Positions 40,977-50,524 of a DNA stretch of 64,000 nucleotides are shown in pieces; positions within the stretch are counted from its first letter, which is position 1; the number at the start of each line of letters is the position of its first letter. Origin of the DNA: Ardenticatenaceae bacterium (lineage in GTDB: Bacteria; Chloroflexota; Anaerolineae; Promineifilales; Promineifilaceae); the NCBI GenBank assembly GCA_020634455.1, contig JACKBQ010000001.1, positions 3,844,001-3,908,000 on the forward strand, in the 5' to 3' direction. A program made the translations under genes and the position numbers. Below the pieces are notes generated by a model. That model worked only from the letters and a program-made list of their open reading frames with translations, was not told the origin of the DNA and searched no databases.

Positions 40977-43900
40977 GTGGAGACAACAGAATTCCGCTCG
41001 TTACGCATTAGTTTAGCATCCCCAGACCAAATGCGGTCTTGGTCCTACGGAGAAGTCACAAAACCAGAAACCATCAACTATCGCCGCTTGCGTCCAGAAA
41101 AAGATGGCTTGTTTTGTGAAGCCATTTTTGGCCCTACGCGTGACTGGCAATGTTACTGCGGTAAATACAAAAATGTCCGCTACAAGGGTATTGTTTGTGA
41201 TAAATGTGGGGTAGAAGTGACCCGTTCGGCCGTTCGGCGTGAACGCATGGGGCACATTGAATTGGCTGCCCCCGTTGCTCACGTTTGGTATACCCGGCGT
41301 GTTCCCAGCCACATGGGGCTGTTGCTTAATGTTTCTCGCCGCAACCTGGATCGTGTTCTTTATTTTGCACAATATGTTATTACCAGTGTAGATGAAGAAG
41401 CGCGTCAGCGTGCCTTGAAGCGCCTGGAAGAAGAATTAGCTGAAGCAGAACTCCGTCTTGAAGATGATTTGCAATCTAACATTGGCGATGCCACTTCTGA
41501 TGCCCAGGTACGCCTGCGTGAGCTAGCAGCTGGTCTGAAAGAGATGAACAGCTCTTTTGATGATCGCTTGTCTGCGGCTACCGATTCAGTGGTCACTGAA
41601 GCCCAGTCTGTCGAGCGTCGTTTAGAAAATCTGAAAGGCTCTGCGGCTAGCGAAGATATAATGCTGGGTGATACCGTCATCGTGAAAAAAGGCGAGACGG
41701 TTGGCCGCGAACATAGCGTTTTGGTGCAAGAAGTTACTTCTGAGCGTTTGACGCAGGTTCAGAAAGAAAGTGAAGAAGATCATCAAAGCAGTGTTGCTTC
41801 GATGCAAAAAGAGCTGGAAGAGTTGCGCACCGAGGCTGAGGCTGTTGGTGTGGATATGCGTGATGAGTTAACGCACAAGCTCAGCCGTCTGCGGCAGCAG
41901 GCCCAGGCGAATCGTGAACAGTTGGAAAGCCTGGAGCCAATGGTTTTCCTGAACGAAAACGATTACCGTGAACTGAAAAGTAAGTTTGGTAACGTTTTCC
42001 GTGCCGATATGGGTGCCGAGGCGCTGTACGACATCTTGAAGAAGATGGACCTGGACAAGCTATCCCGCGAGTTATGGCGCGAGGTGCGTACCACACGTTC
42101 CAAGCAAGCGGCCAAGCGGGCTACCAAGCGTTTGCAGGTTGTAGAATCGCTACGCAAAAGCGGCAATCGTCCTGAGTGGATGATCCTGACCGTTCTGCCC
42201 GTAATCCCCCCTGATTTGCGCCCGATGGTTCAGTTGGATGGCGGCCGTTTTGCTACTTCTGACCTGAACGATTTGTATCGGCGTGTTATTAACCGGAACA
42301 ATCGCCTCAAGCGTTTGCTAGAGTTAGGTGCGCCCGATGTGATTGTGCGCAATGAAAAGCGTATGCTTCAGGAGGCTGTAGACAGCCTGATCGACAATAG
42401 TCAGCGGGGTAAGGCGCTCAGTCGCCGTGGCCGCCGTGAGCTGAAATCGTTGTCAGACATGCTCAAAGGCAAGAAGGGTCGTTTCCGGCGCAACTTATTG
42501 GGTAAGCGTGTGGATTACAGCGGCCGTTCCGTTATCGTAGTTGGCCCAACCTTGCAGCTAGGGCAGTGTGGTTTGCCCAAGACGATGGCTCTGGAGCTTT
42601 TCCGGCCGTTTGTGATCAGCAAACTTGTGGAATACGGCTATGCCAGCAACGTGAAGGGTGCCCGTCGCTTTATTGAACGCCAACCCCCGGAAGTATGGGA
42701 AGTGCTGGAAGAAGTCATTCAGGGACGGCCGATTTTGCTGAACCGCGCCCCAACTTTGCATCGTCTGGGTATTCAGGCATTCATGCCCATGTTGGTAGAA
42801 GGTAAGGCAATCCAACTGCATCCGCTGGTATGTGCCGCATTCAATGCTGACTTTGATGGCGACCAGATGGCTGTGCATGTGCCGCTATCGCAAAAAGCGG
42901 TTGATGAAGCGAAAAGTCTGATGATGGCCACACGCAACCTACTTAAGCCATCTGATGGTCAGCCCATTGTAGGGCCGTCCAAAGATATGGTGTTGGGTGT
43001 TTATTACCTGACTTTGGTGGTAAACGGCCGTAAAGGTGAAGGCAGCGTCTTTGGCAGTATGGAAGAAGTTGAAACTGCCTATGAGCTTGGCTATATAGAC
43101 ATTCACGCCAAAATTAAGCTTGAAATTGAAACTTATTTCAAAGAAGACAATCAACGGTATGCAGATGGCAAACCGCGCCGTCGCATCATCGAAACTTCCC
43201 CAGGGCGTGTGTTGTTCAATATGGCCTTGCCAGAGGAATTCCGCTTTGTTAACCGTGTTTTGGACAAAGGCGGTGTGAATGCACTGATCAACCGGGTTTA
43301 CCGTCTGCTGGGTGATGACGCCACTATTTTAATGGTGGATGCCATTAAAAATATTGGCTTCCGGTATGCAACGGTTTCCGGTACGACAATTGCGGTAGCC
43401 GACCTCACCATTCCAGAGGAACGGCAAGGTATTTTGGATGACGCTTTGCAGCGTGTTAACGAGATTGATCGTCAATATCGTCGTGGCTTGCTAACTGAAG
43501 AAGAACAGTATCAACGCACCATTGAGCAGTGGAACGATGCCAAAGACAAAGTTGAAAAAGCTGTGCGTGATGCGATGGATCCGGCCAGCCCAATTGCTGT
43601 GATGGCGCTTTCTGGCGCAGGTAAGGGTGGTTTCGGCCCTATCACTCAGTTGGCGGGTATGCGCGGTTTGATGGCTGATCCGCAAGGTAAAATTATCCCT
43701 GTTCCGATTCAGTCGAACTTCCGACAGGGTTTGGACACACTTGAATATTTCATTTCCACACATGGTGCGCGTAAAGGCTTGGCCGACACAGCGCTGCGTA
43801 CGGCCGATGCAGGTTATCTGACCCGTCGTTTGGTAGACATCGCCCAGGAAATGATTGTGATGGATGCAGATTGTGGCACGAGCAAAGGCATTTGGGTACG

Positions 43901-45320
43901 CCGCAAGGATAATTTTGGCAAGCAAACTTTGGCCGAACGTATTCTTGGCCGTGTTGCCGCTGCACCCATGGCAGATTCAGAGACTGGTGAAATCCTTATT
44001 CAGATGGGTGACTATTACACCGATGTCATTGCCGATCGGATTGACGAGATGGGCGCTGAGGAAGTGTATGTTTACTCGCCGATGACTTGTGAGATGCGGC
44101 GCGGTATTTGTGCCAAATGTTATGGTATTGATTTGGCACGAGGCAAACCGGTGGAGCGGGGAACGGCCGTTGGTATTGTTGCCGCCCAGTCTATTGGTGA
44201 GCCAGGCACCCAGCTAACGCTGCGTACCTTCCACACCGGTGGTACCGCCTCTGCGGGTGGTGACATCACCCAGGGTTTGCCCCGTGTAGAAGAGCTGTTT
44301 GAAGCCCGCCAGCGTCCCAAAGGTGAAGCTGTAATTACCGAAATCGGCGGCCTGGCTGAAATTCGCGTTATTGATGGCGTGCGCCATGTGTTTGTTACCG
44401 ATATGCGCCTGGTGGATGATGTTTATGAAATTACCGACAGCTGGGAAGTAAAAGTTGGTGATAACGACTCCATCGAATCAGGTGGCGTACTGGCCGAAAA
44501 CGAAGACGAAGTTGTTGTCGCCCGTCATGGTGGTCGCGTTAGCCGCACTGGCAATGCAGTCAAAGTAACCTGGGAAAGCAAAGATGAGCGGGATTATGAA
44601 ATTCCTGCTGGTATGCGTTTGTTAATTTCGGATGGTCAGGAAGTTAACGCAGGTGACCAGCTAACCGAAGGGTCCAAGAACCCGCACCGCATTTTGGAAA
44701 TCTTGGGGCGCGATGCTGTGACCCAGTACCTGCTCCGCGAAATGCAGCAGGTTTACCGGCCACAAGGTCAGAACATCCACGACAAACATTTTGAAGTGAT
44801 TATTCGCAAAATGTTGAGCAAAGTCATGGTTACCTCCTCTGGCGATACCGAAATGCTGCCCGGTGAACTGATTGAAACCTCAATCTTCCAGGCGAACAAC
44901 GAGGAAATCATGGAAGAAGGTGGCCAGCCCGCGCAGGCGGAACCGGTACTATTGGGCATTACCAAGGGCGCTTTGAATACTGACAGCTTCTTGTCTGCCA
45001 GTTCCTTCCAGCACACCATCAAAGTTTTGGCGAGCGCTGCTATTGCTGGGCGCGAAGATGATTTGATTGGTTTGAAGGAAAACGTCATCATCGGTAAGTT
45101 GATCCCGGCAGGCACAGGTTTTGATGTTCACATTGACAAACAGGAACGGCTGGAAGAACCAGAGATGGAAGATGAATTCTTGTTAGATGAAGCGATGGAT
45201 TTCTCTGGAACTTTGATTGATGATAACACCGATGACGCCGTGCTGGAGGCTATTGCCCAGGCTGCTGCTGCTGAAGCAGCCCGCGAACACCTTGATGATG
45301 CGGACGAAGACGAAGAGTAA
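40977..45320 (+). CDS. rpoC: RNA polymerase beta-prime subunit
   Basis: The 1447-aa protein starts at GTG 40977, with GGAGG seven bases ahead (VETTEFRSLRISLASPDQMR). The N-terminal zinc finger is CYCGKYKNVRYKGIVCDKCG. The catalytic Mg site is FNADFDGDQMAVHVPLS, and later come the bridge/trigger region and the second zinc site (CEMRRGICAKCYGIDLARG). Between residues about 140 and 330 there is a long charged coiled-coil insertion (RALKRLEEELAEAELRLEDD). rpoB is absent: the upstream neighbour is the PH-like protein and rpoC has its own promoter. Only two ACGGCCGT copies occur in 4.3 kb. Confidence 0.98.
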   Translation: METTEFRSLRISLASPDQMRSWSYGEVTKPETINYRRLRPEKDGLFCEAIFGPTRDWQCYCGKYKNVRYKGIVCDKCGVEVTRSAVRRERMGHIELAAPVAHVWYTRRVPSHMGLLLNVSRRNLDRVLYFAQYVITSVDEEARQRALKRLEEELAEAELRLEDDLQSNIGDATSDAQVRLRELAAGLKEMNSSFDDRLSAATDSVVTEAQSVERRLENLKGSAASEDIMLGDTVIVKKGETVGREHSVLVQEVTSERLTQVQKESEEDHQSSVASMQKELEELRTEAEAVGVDMRDELTHKLSRLRQQAQANREQLESLEPMVFLNENDYRELKSKFGNVFRADMGAEALYDILKKMDLDKLSRELWREVRTTRSKQAAKRATKRLQVVESLRKSGNRPEWMILTVLPVIPPDLRPMVQLDGGRFATSDLNDLYRRVINRNNRLKRLLELGAPDVIVRNEKRMLQEAVDSLIDNSQRGKALSRRGRRELKSLSDMLKGKKGRFRRNLLGKRVDYSGRSVIVVGPTLQLGQCGLPKTMALELFRPFVISKLVEYGYASNVKGARRFIERQPPEVWEVLEEVIQGRPILLNRAPTLHRLGIQAFMPMLVEGKAIQLHPLVCAAFNADFDGDQMAVHVPLSQKAVDEAKSLMMATRNLLKPSDGQPIVGPSKDMVLGVYYLTLVVNGRKGEGSVFGSMEEVETAYELGYIDIHAKIKLEIETYFKEDNQRYADGKPRRRIIETSPGRVLFNMALPEEFRFVNRVLDKGGVNALINRVYRLLGDDATILMVDAIKNIGFRYATVSGTTIAVADLTIPEERQGILDDALQRVNEIDRQYRRGLLTEEEQYQRTIEQWNDAKDKVEKAVRDAMDPASPIAVMALSGAGKGGFGPITQLAGMRGLMADPQGKIIPVPIQSNFRQGLDTLEYFISTHGARKGLADTALRTADAGYLTRRLVDIAQEMIVMDADCGTSKGIWVRRKDNFGKQTLAERILGRVAAAPMADSETGEILIQMGDYYTDVIADRIDEMGAEEVYVYSPMTCEMRRGICAKCYGIDLARGKPVERGTAVGIVAAQSIGEPGTQLTLRTFHTGGTASAGGDITQGLPRVEELFEARQRPKGEAVITEIGGLAEIRVIDGVRHVFVTDMRLVDDVYEITDSWEVKVGDNDSIESGGVLAENEDEVVVARHGGRVSRTGNAVKVTWESKDERDYEIPAGMRLLISDGQEVNAGDQLTEGSKNPHRILEILGRDAVTQYLLREMQQVYRPQGQNIHDKHFEVIIRKMLSKVMVTSSGDTEMLPGELIETSIFQANNEEIMEEGGQPAQAEPVLLGITKGALNTDSFLSASSFQHTIKVLASAAIAGREDDLIGLKENVIIGKLIPAGTGFDVHIDKQERLEEPEMEDEFLLDEAMDFSGTLIDDNTDDAVLEAIAQAAAAEAAREHLDDADEDEE

Positions 45321-45348
45321 TTCTTGTTTTTGTTGTAGGTAGAATTGG

Positions 45349-45380
45349 AAACGGCGACCTAGAAATGGGTCGCCGTTTTG
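45349..45380 (+). terminator. rpoC terminator
   Basis: AAACGGCGACC (45349-45359) pairs with GGTCGCCGTTT (45368-45378), then TTGTTTT. Confidence 0.85.
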
Positions 45381-45396
45381 TTTTGGGGAGGATGAT

Positions 45397-46419
45397 TTAA
45401 AAATCGCGGTTCAAAAGCATGGCGGAAAGCTGATTTAAGGCGGCAAAAGCTGGGCCAGCAGGTTGGGCTTCTTCCAGATGTTGCAGCGCGGTTTGGGAGT
45501 AGTAGGTAGCACGTTCGGTGGCGAAGTCGCGGGCACCCGTGCTGTTTAGCACCTGAATGGCTTTTTGCACAAAGGCTTCGTCAGTATTTTCTTGTTGGTA
45601 AAGCTGGCGCAAAGCTTCATTTTGGCTAAGGCCGTAGAGGACGGGTAAGGTTTTCTTTTTGGTGAGGATGTCAGTGGAGGCGGATTTGCCGATCCTCTCT
45701 TCATCGCCCCAGATGCCCAGGATGTCGTCTATGACCTGGAAGGCGAGGCCGAGGTTGAGGCCAAATTGGGCATAGTTGTGAATGGTTTGGGCGTCGCGAC
45801 CAGCAATTAATGCACCTAATTCTGTGCAGAGGGAGAGGAGCACGGCCGTTTTGCCCGTAATCATCGCCAAATATTCATCTACACTGACGCTGTCCCGCGT
45901 TTCAAAGTGCATGTCGGCATGTTGGCCTTGTGTGAGGGCAACACAGGTCTCATCAAAGCGGCGCAGGGCGTGTACGGCCGTTTCCGCTGCCACCCCCCGA
46001 TCCACCAACCGATTTAAGGCCAGATGAGCCATAGCAAACATCGCATCGCCTGCGTTGATCGCTTGCTCCATGCCCCAAATCGTCCACAAGGTTTTACGAC
46101 CGCGCCGCGTGGGGCTGGCATCTTCTATGTCATCGTGAATGAGCGAGAAATTGTGCAGCATCTCGATGGCGGCCGCTGCGGGAATCGCCTGCTGCCAGTC
46201 GCCGCCAGCCGCCTGGCAACCCAACAGGCAGATGACCGGGCGAATTTGCTTGCCCGCGTTTACGTCGGCAGGTTGGAGCTGCTCGTCGCGCCAGCCCATG
46301 TGGTAATGCAACATGCCGTGGAACAGATCGGGCTGGGCTTCGCTAGCGTTGAGGACGTTTTTCATTTCGGCGTTAACCGCTTGGCGCATTTGTTCGGAAA
46401 GTTGTTTGAATTCGTTCAT
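45397..46419 (-). CDS. Polyprenyl (geranylgeranyl/farnesyl) diphosphate synthase
   Basis: The 340-aa enzyme starts at ATG 46419 (MNEFKQLSEQ); an upstream in-frame ATG lies in repeat DNA. The first aspartate-rich motif is LIHDDIEDASPTRRGR, the second QVIDDILGIWGD. GKQIRPVICLL carries the substrate-binding Lys and Arg. It condenses IPP onto allylic diphosphates. The residues before the first motif suggest a C15-C20 product, but this is uncertain. It is paired with IPP isomerase 60 bases upstream on the same strand, across a GGAGATTGG repeat. Confidence 0.93.
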   Translation of the reverse strand: MNEFKQLSEQMRQAVNAEMKNVLNASEAQPDLFHGMLHYHMGWRDEQLQPADVNAGKQIRPVICLLGCQAAGGDWQQAIPAAAAIEMLHNFSLIHDDIEDASPTRRGRKTLWTIWGMEQAINAGDAMFAMAHLALNRLVDRGVAAETAVHALRRFDETCVALTQGQHADMHFETRDSVSVDEYLAMITGKTAVLLSLCTELGALIAGRDAQTIHNYAQFGLNLGLAFQVIDDILGIWGDEERIGKSASTDILTKKKTLPVLYGLSQNEALRQLYQQENTDEAFVQKAIQVLNSTGARDFATERATYYSQTALQHLEEAQPAGPAFAALNQLSAMLLNRDF

Positions 46420-46424
46420 AAAAT

Positions 46425-46480
46425 GGAGGATGGAGATTGGAGACTGGAGATGAACAGAAATCTCCAATCTCTAATCTCCG
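46425..46480. repeat. GGAGATTGGAGACTGG inverted repeat between fni and GGPP synthase
   Basis: GATGGAGATTGGAGACTGGA is mirrored by TCTCCAATCTCTAATCTCC. Same family as 8901-8965 and 49688-49742. Confidence 0.75.
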
Positions 46481-46481
46481 G

Positions 46482-47555
46482 TTATTTGAAAAATGAAGTG
46501 TGTAAGGTGGTGTTGCCTAAATCAACAATATTTTCTGCTCCAGCGCAGAACATGGCGATGCGCAGTTCGTCGGTGATGGTTTCTGCCAGCTCGATGACGC
46601 CAGCCACGCCGTTTTGGTCGGCCGCACGCAAAAATTCGCCAGCAAAGCCCACCAGATTTGCACCGAGGGCGATGCATTTGGCCACATCAATGCCGTTGCG
46701 GATGCCACCGCTGGCGAAGACGGGCAGGTTGGGGGCGGCGCGTCGGCAATATTGGATAGATACGGCCGTTGGAATGCCCCAATCTACAAAAGCGCCCGCT
46801 ACCCTGGCGTGCCTCGCCGTGGGAGCGCGATACATCTCTACCTGGCTCCAGGAGGTGCCGCCTGCGCCTGCCACATCAATGGCCGCCACACCTGCATTGG
46901 CCAGTTGGCGAGCTGTTTCTTCAGCAAAGCCCCAGCCCACTTCTTTGGCAATGACGGGGACCGGAAGGTCACGGCAGATTTGCTCTACTTTATCTAGGAG
47001 ATTGGCAAAATTGCCGTCGCCTTCGGGCTGGACGGCTTCTTGTAAGGCATTGAAGTGCAAAATGAGCGCGTCGGCTTCGCACATATCCACAGCGCGGCGG
47101 CACTGATCCAGGCCATAACCGTAATTAAGTTGCACCGCGCCAATGTTGGCAAACAACAAAATGTCCGGGGCAACATGGCGCACGTGGTAGGTTTCGGCCA
47201 AGCTACTGTCTTCGATGGCGGCGCGTTGAGAGCCAAGCCCCATCGCTATGCCTACCTCTTGCGCGGCTTCAGCCAGGGTGCGGTTAATGGCTCCGGCTTC
47301 TGGTGTGCCACCGGTCATGGAGGAGATGAGCAGGGGGGTTCGCAGCGGCTTGCCGAAGATGGCTGTGCTGGTATCCACTGCTGCCAGATCGATTTCTGGC
47401 AGGGCTTGATGCATAAAAAAGTAGTTTTCTAGCCCGGTGGTGAGTTTGTTGAAACTGACGTTTTCTTCCAGATTAATGCGGATGTGGTCCGCTTTGCGCC
47501 GCTCGTGGATGTGGGGATCGTTGGGGTTGCGTACGGCCGTATTCGTTTTAGACAT
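46482..47555 (-). CDS. fni: Isopentenyl-diphosphate delta-isomerase, type 2 (FMN-dependent)
   Basis: The 357-aa protein starts at ATG 47555 behind AAGAGG. It has the type 2 IDI order: RKADHIRINLEENVSF, PLLISSMTGGTPEAGAINR, GIAMGLGSQRAA, LILHFNALQEAVQPEGD, VIAKEVGWGF, IDVAGAGGTSW and FASGGIRNGID, the FMN-phosphate site. It interconverts IPP and DMAPP using reduced FMN and is typical of Gram-positives, archaea and Chloroflexota. It forms a unit with the prenyl synthase. Confidence 0.96.
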   Translation of the reverse strand: MSKTNTAVRNPNDPHIHERRKADHIRINLEENVSFNKLTTGLENYFFMHQALPEIDLAAVDTSTAIFGKPLRTPLLISSMTGGTPEAGAINRTLAEAAQEVGIAMGLGSQRAAIEDSSLAETYHVRHVAPDILLFANIGAVQLNYGYGLDQCRRAVDMCEADALILHFNALQEAVQPEGDGNFANLLDKVEQICRDLPVPVIAKEVGWGFAEETARQLANAGVAAIDVAGAGGTSWSQVEMYRAPTARHARVAGAFVDWGIPTAVSIQYCRRAAPNLPVFASGGIRNGIDVAKCIALGANLVGFAGEFLRAADQNGVAGVIELAETITDELRIAMFCAGAENIVDLGNTTLHTSFFK

Positions 47556-47916
47556 ACACCTCTTCCTTATTGCCTATTCTATGGTTGAGTATACCGTGCT
47601 GGGGGTGGTTTTGCGAGTGCCAGGCAATCTCATTTTGCAAATGTTCAGATAGGGTGTAAGTATTTTTTGGGTACAATGACAGGGCGTTTGGCGTACGCTG
47701 TTCGTAGGCAGGACGCTTGTGAATTGTACGGCCGTATCGTTCGTCACCCCATCCTGGCTAGGTTACAATAATCTGGCTATTGTCACAGCTATTACTTAAA
47801 CAATTGTTAACAATGCCATCTCCACGGCGCACCCCCAAGATGAACAAAACGGCCGATTCCCGGGTAAAAGAGTGTAAAAATGCGCCGCTGTGGGCTGGAT
47901 AGTACAAGGAGACATG
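47556..47916. other. 361-base intergenic region between divergent fni and the epimerase gene
   Basis: One ACGGCCGT (near 47729), a near-match ACGGCCGA (near 47851) and the palindrome AACAATTGTT (near 47800) are present. No tRNA, long hairpin or convincing -35/-10 pair was found. It should hold the promoters of both flanking genes. Confidence 0.4.
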
Positions 47917-48858
47917 ATGCGCGTATTAATTACCGGAGCCGCTGGCTTTCTTGGGTCCCACCTTTCTGACCGCTTTATTGCCGAAGGGCACACCGTTGTT
48001 GGCATGGACAACCTCATCACCGGCAACATGGATAACATTGCCCACCTGATGGGACATGATCGGTTCAGTTTTATTCACCATGATGTAAGCAACTATATTT
48101 ACGTTCCTGGCGAGCTGGATGCCGTTCTGCATTTTGCCTCGCCCGCCAGCCCCAATGATTATCTGGAACATCCCATCCCTACGCTGAAAGTGGGTTCGTT
48201 GGGCACGCACAACACGCTGGGTTTGGCCAAAGTGAAAGGCGCGCGTTATCTGTTGGCCTCCACCTCCGAGGTGTACGGCGACCCGCAGGTGAACCCGCAG
48301 CCAGAGACGTATTGGGGCAACGTAAACCCCATCGGGCCGCGCGGGGTGTACGATGAGGCGAAGCGTTTTGCCGAGGCGATGACCCTTGCCTACCAGCGGT
48401 ATCATGGCCTGGAGACGCGCATCGTGCGCATTTTTAACACCTATGGCCCCCGGATGCGGCTAAATGACGGCCGTGTGGTGCCCAACTTTATCCACCAGGC
48501 GCTGACCAATCAGCCAATTACGGTTTATGGCGATGGTAGCCAGACCCGCGCTTTCCAATATTACAGTGATTTGGTAGAGGGCATTTACCGCTTGCTCCAT
48601 TCGGATGAGGATCTGCCAGTGAACATTGGCAACCCGAACGAAATGACGATTTTGGAATTCGGCCGGGCGGTGGTAGATATTGCCAAGAGTAAATCTGAGA
48701 TTGTGTTTGTGCAGCCAAAGGATGATCGCTTTACAGATGATCCCAAGCAGCGCCGCCCGGACATTACCAAGGCGAAGGCGGTTTTGGGTTGGGAGCCAAA
48801 GGTGCCGTTGGCGGAAGGTTTAGCCAAGACTTTGGACTTTTTCCGGGATAAGGTTTGA
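47917..48858 (+). CDS. NAD-dependent epimerase/dehydratase, UDP-glucuronate decarboxylase (UXS)-like
   Basis: The 313-aa short-chain dehydrogenase has the NAD loop MRVLITGAAGFLGSHL and the UXS-type catalytic segment GPRGVYDEAKRFAEAM (Tyr and Lys of YxxxK). ASTSEVYGDPQVNPQPETYWG and YGPRMRLNDGRVVPNFI follow, again as in UXS, which makes UDP-xylose from UDP-glucuronate. ATG 47917 fits AAGGAG better than the adjoining ATG at 47914. It opens a polysaccharide cluster of ligase, GtrA and glycosyltransferase. Confidence 0.9.
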   Translation: MRVLITGAAGFLGSHLSDRFIAEGHTVVGMDNLITGNMDNIAHLMGHDRFSFIHHDVSNYIYVPGELDAVLHFASPASPNDYLEHPIPTLKVGSLGTHNTLGLAKVKGARYLLASTSEVYGDPQVNPQPETYWGNVNPIGPRGVYDEAKRFAEAMTLAYQRYHGLETRIVRIFNTYGPRMRLNDGRVVPNFIHQALTNQPITVYGDGSQTRAFQYYSDLVEGIYRLLHSDEDLPVNIGNPNEMTILEFGRAVVDIAKSKSEIVFVQPKDDRFTDDPKQRRPDITKAKAVLGWEPKVPLAEGLAKTLDFFRDKV

Positions 48859-48868
48859 TTTAGCACTT

Positions 48869-48925
48869 AGACCTGTCAGGTTTTTACAGAAGTAAAGCTT
48901 TACACCTGGGAAACCTGACAGGTCT
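48869..48925. repeat. Perfect 15-bp inverted repeat
   Basis: AGACCTGTCAGGTTT (48869-48883) and AAACCTGACAGGTCT (48911-48925) around a 27-base loop, between the epimerase and the ligase genes. It resembles the dispersed intergenic elements and may act as a terminator or mRNA-stabilising hairpin. Confidence 0.7.
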
Positions 48926-48939
48926 CCGACGAGACGATT

Positions 48940-50460
48940 TTGCAGCGATTACGGCCGTATTCCCCCAACTTTTTTTCCCGGCTGGCGAGTCCATCTTCTA
49001 CTTGGCAGCCAGCCGGATTTGTGCTGCTGGCTGTGCTGGTTGGTGGCCTGCTGACGCAGCTCTCTCCGGCGGATGGGGGGATGTTGTTGTTGCGAACGGC
49101 CGTACTCATCGTCATCCTCATCGAGCCGATGGCCGGGCTGTTTGTGGCCTTGCTCACTGGCCCGTTGGGCGCGATTGAGATGGGGTTGCTGGACAGCGGA
49201 CAGCTTTACCTGCTGCTGAGTTTGCTCTCCTGGCTGGCGCACGGCTTGCGCGACCGACGGCTGTTTGTGCCGCGTACTTTTTTGGCGGTGCCGCTGGCGC
49301 TGTTTGTGGGGGTAACGGCCGTTTCCATCCTGGATGCGCCGTCCTACAATTTTGCCCTGCGCGAACTGCTAAAGTGGATAGAAATGCTGGCGATCATGCT
49401 GCTAGTGGTGGATCGGGTGCAGGTGTGGCGGGTGCGGCGCGGCGGTAATTTAGCCACGACGCTGCTTTGGCTGCTGGGGGCGCTCTTTGCCGCCGGGGTG
49501 AGCCAGGCGCTGTTGGGCATTTACCAATTTGCCTTGCAGCCAGATGGCCCGGAGCATTTTTTGGTGCTGGGTCGCTTTTATCGGGCGTACGGCACGTTTA
49601 ACCAACCGAATCCGTTTGGCGCTTTTGTGAATTTTACGGCCGTACTTGGCCTGGGAATGGTGGTAGGTTATTTGTTGGATTATTTTGAGACTAGAGACTG
49701 GAGACTGGAGATTTTTAGTCCCCAGTCTCCAGTCTCTAGTCTTAAATTTTGGGTTCTCGTTCTGGTAACTGGCCTTGCGCTAGCGGCGGTTGTCGCTTCC
49801 TGGAGCCGGGGGGCGTGGCTGAGTTTGGCGGTGGCAACGGCCGTAATTGTCATGTTTTGGCCGCGAAAGTTGTGGCAGGGTGCGTCGCTGCTGGCGCTGG
49901 GTGGCTTGTTGCTGCTGGGCGGCATTCAGGTGGGCGTGGTGCCTGCGTCTATCACCGAGCGCATCACCAGTTTTAGCGAGGATTTGCGCTTTGGCGACGT
50001 GCGCGGTGAGGACATCACTGACGAGAATTATGCGGTTTTGGAGCGGCTGGCGCATTGGCAAGCTGCCTTGGGCATGGCGCAGGATCATCCCTGGCTTGGT
50101 GTGGGTTTTGGCAATTACGAGCCTGCCTACGCCGATTATGCGCTTATCAACTGGCCGTACCCGTTGGGGCATGCCCACAACTATTATCTGACGATTCTGG
50201 CGGAGACGGGGGTGGTGGGTTTGGTGGCGTATTTTGGGGTGTGGACGGCCGTATTTTGGCAAACCATCCGCGTCATCCGGCGTAGCGATGGCTGGCAGCG
50301 GGGCGTGGCGCTGGGCTTGCTGGGCGTCTGGACGGCGCTCACGGTGCATCATTTGGTAGATAAGCTGTATGTGAATAATATTTACATCCAGTTGGGGGCA
50401 TTGTTTGGTTTGTTGCAATTGTTAGACGGCCGTTATTGGCACACCAAACTTGCTGATTAA
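48940..50460 (+). CDS. O-antigen ligase/polymerase (Wzy/WaaL) family protein carrying a repeat insertion
   Basis: The 506-aa protein has about 11-12 hydrophobic helices and the family's large loop, then LGVGFGNYEPAYADY and PLGHAHNYYLTILAETGVVG, the WaaL/Wzy signature. The start is taken as TTG 48940; the site ahead is weak, so it is uncertain. Residues about 250-269 are encoded by a 55-base inverted repeat (49688-49742) of the intergenic type, placed in frame between two membrane helices. Seven ACGGCCGT copies occur in 1.5 kb, the densest gene here. Likely role: joining or polymerising surface glycans. Confidence 0.88.
   Translation: MQRLRPYSPNFFSRLASPSSTWQPAGFVLLAVLVGGLLTQLSPADGGMLLLRTAVLIVILIEPMAGLFVALLTGPLGAIEMGLLDSGQLYLLLSLLSWLAHGLRDRRLFVPRTFLAVPLALFVGVTAVSILDAPSYNFALRELLKWIEMLAIMLLVVDRVQVWRVRRGGNLATTLLWLLGALFAAGVSQALLGIYQFALQPDGPEHFLVLGRFYRAYGTFNQPNPFGAFVNFTAVLGLGMVVGYLLDYFETRDWRLEIFSPQSPVSSLKFWVLVLVTGLALAAVVASWSRGAWLSLAVATAVIVMFWPRKLWQGASLLALGGLLLLGGIQVGVVPASITERITSFSEDLRFGDVRGEDITDENYAVLERLAHWQAALGMAQDHPWLGVGFGNYEPAYADYALINWPYPLGHAHNYYLTILAETGVVGLVAYFGVWTAVFWQTIRVIRRSDGWQRGVALGLLGVWTALTVHHLVDKLYVNNIYIQLGALFGLLQLLDGRYWHTKLAD
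49688..49742. repeat. 21-bp perfect inverted repeat inside the O-antigen ligase gene
   Basis: AGACTAGAGACTGGAGACTGG (49688-49708; 21 bases, shown split here as AGACTAGAGAC and TGGAGACTGG) is exactly mirrored at 49722-49742, with a 13-base loop. It reads in frame as TRDWRLEIFSPQSPVSSL. Confidence 0.9.
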
Positions 50461-50524
50461 AGAGACTAATCGGCCGTTATTTTGCCAGAACGGTTGGTGT
50501 GAGTAAGGATTTGTAGGAACTTGC

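Noticed and set aside
46024..47106. Plus-strand open frame of 360 codons
   Set aside because: Runs antisense to fni and the prenyl synthase; its composition is Ala/Arg/Ser-rich with no domain.
47556..47916. Possible tRNA or small RNA between divergent genes
   Set aside because: No cloverleaf, no promoter-terminator pair.
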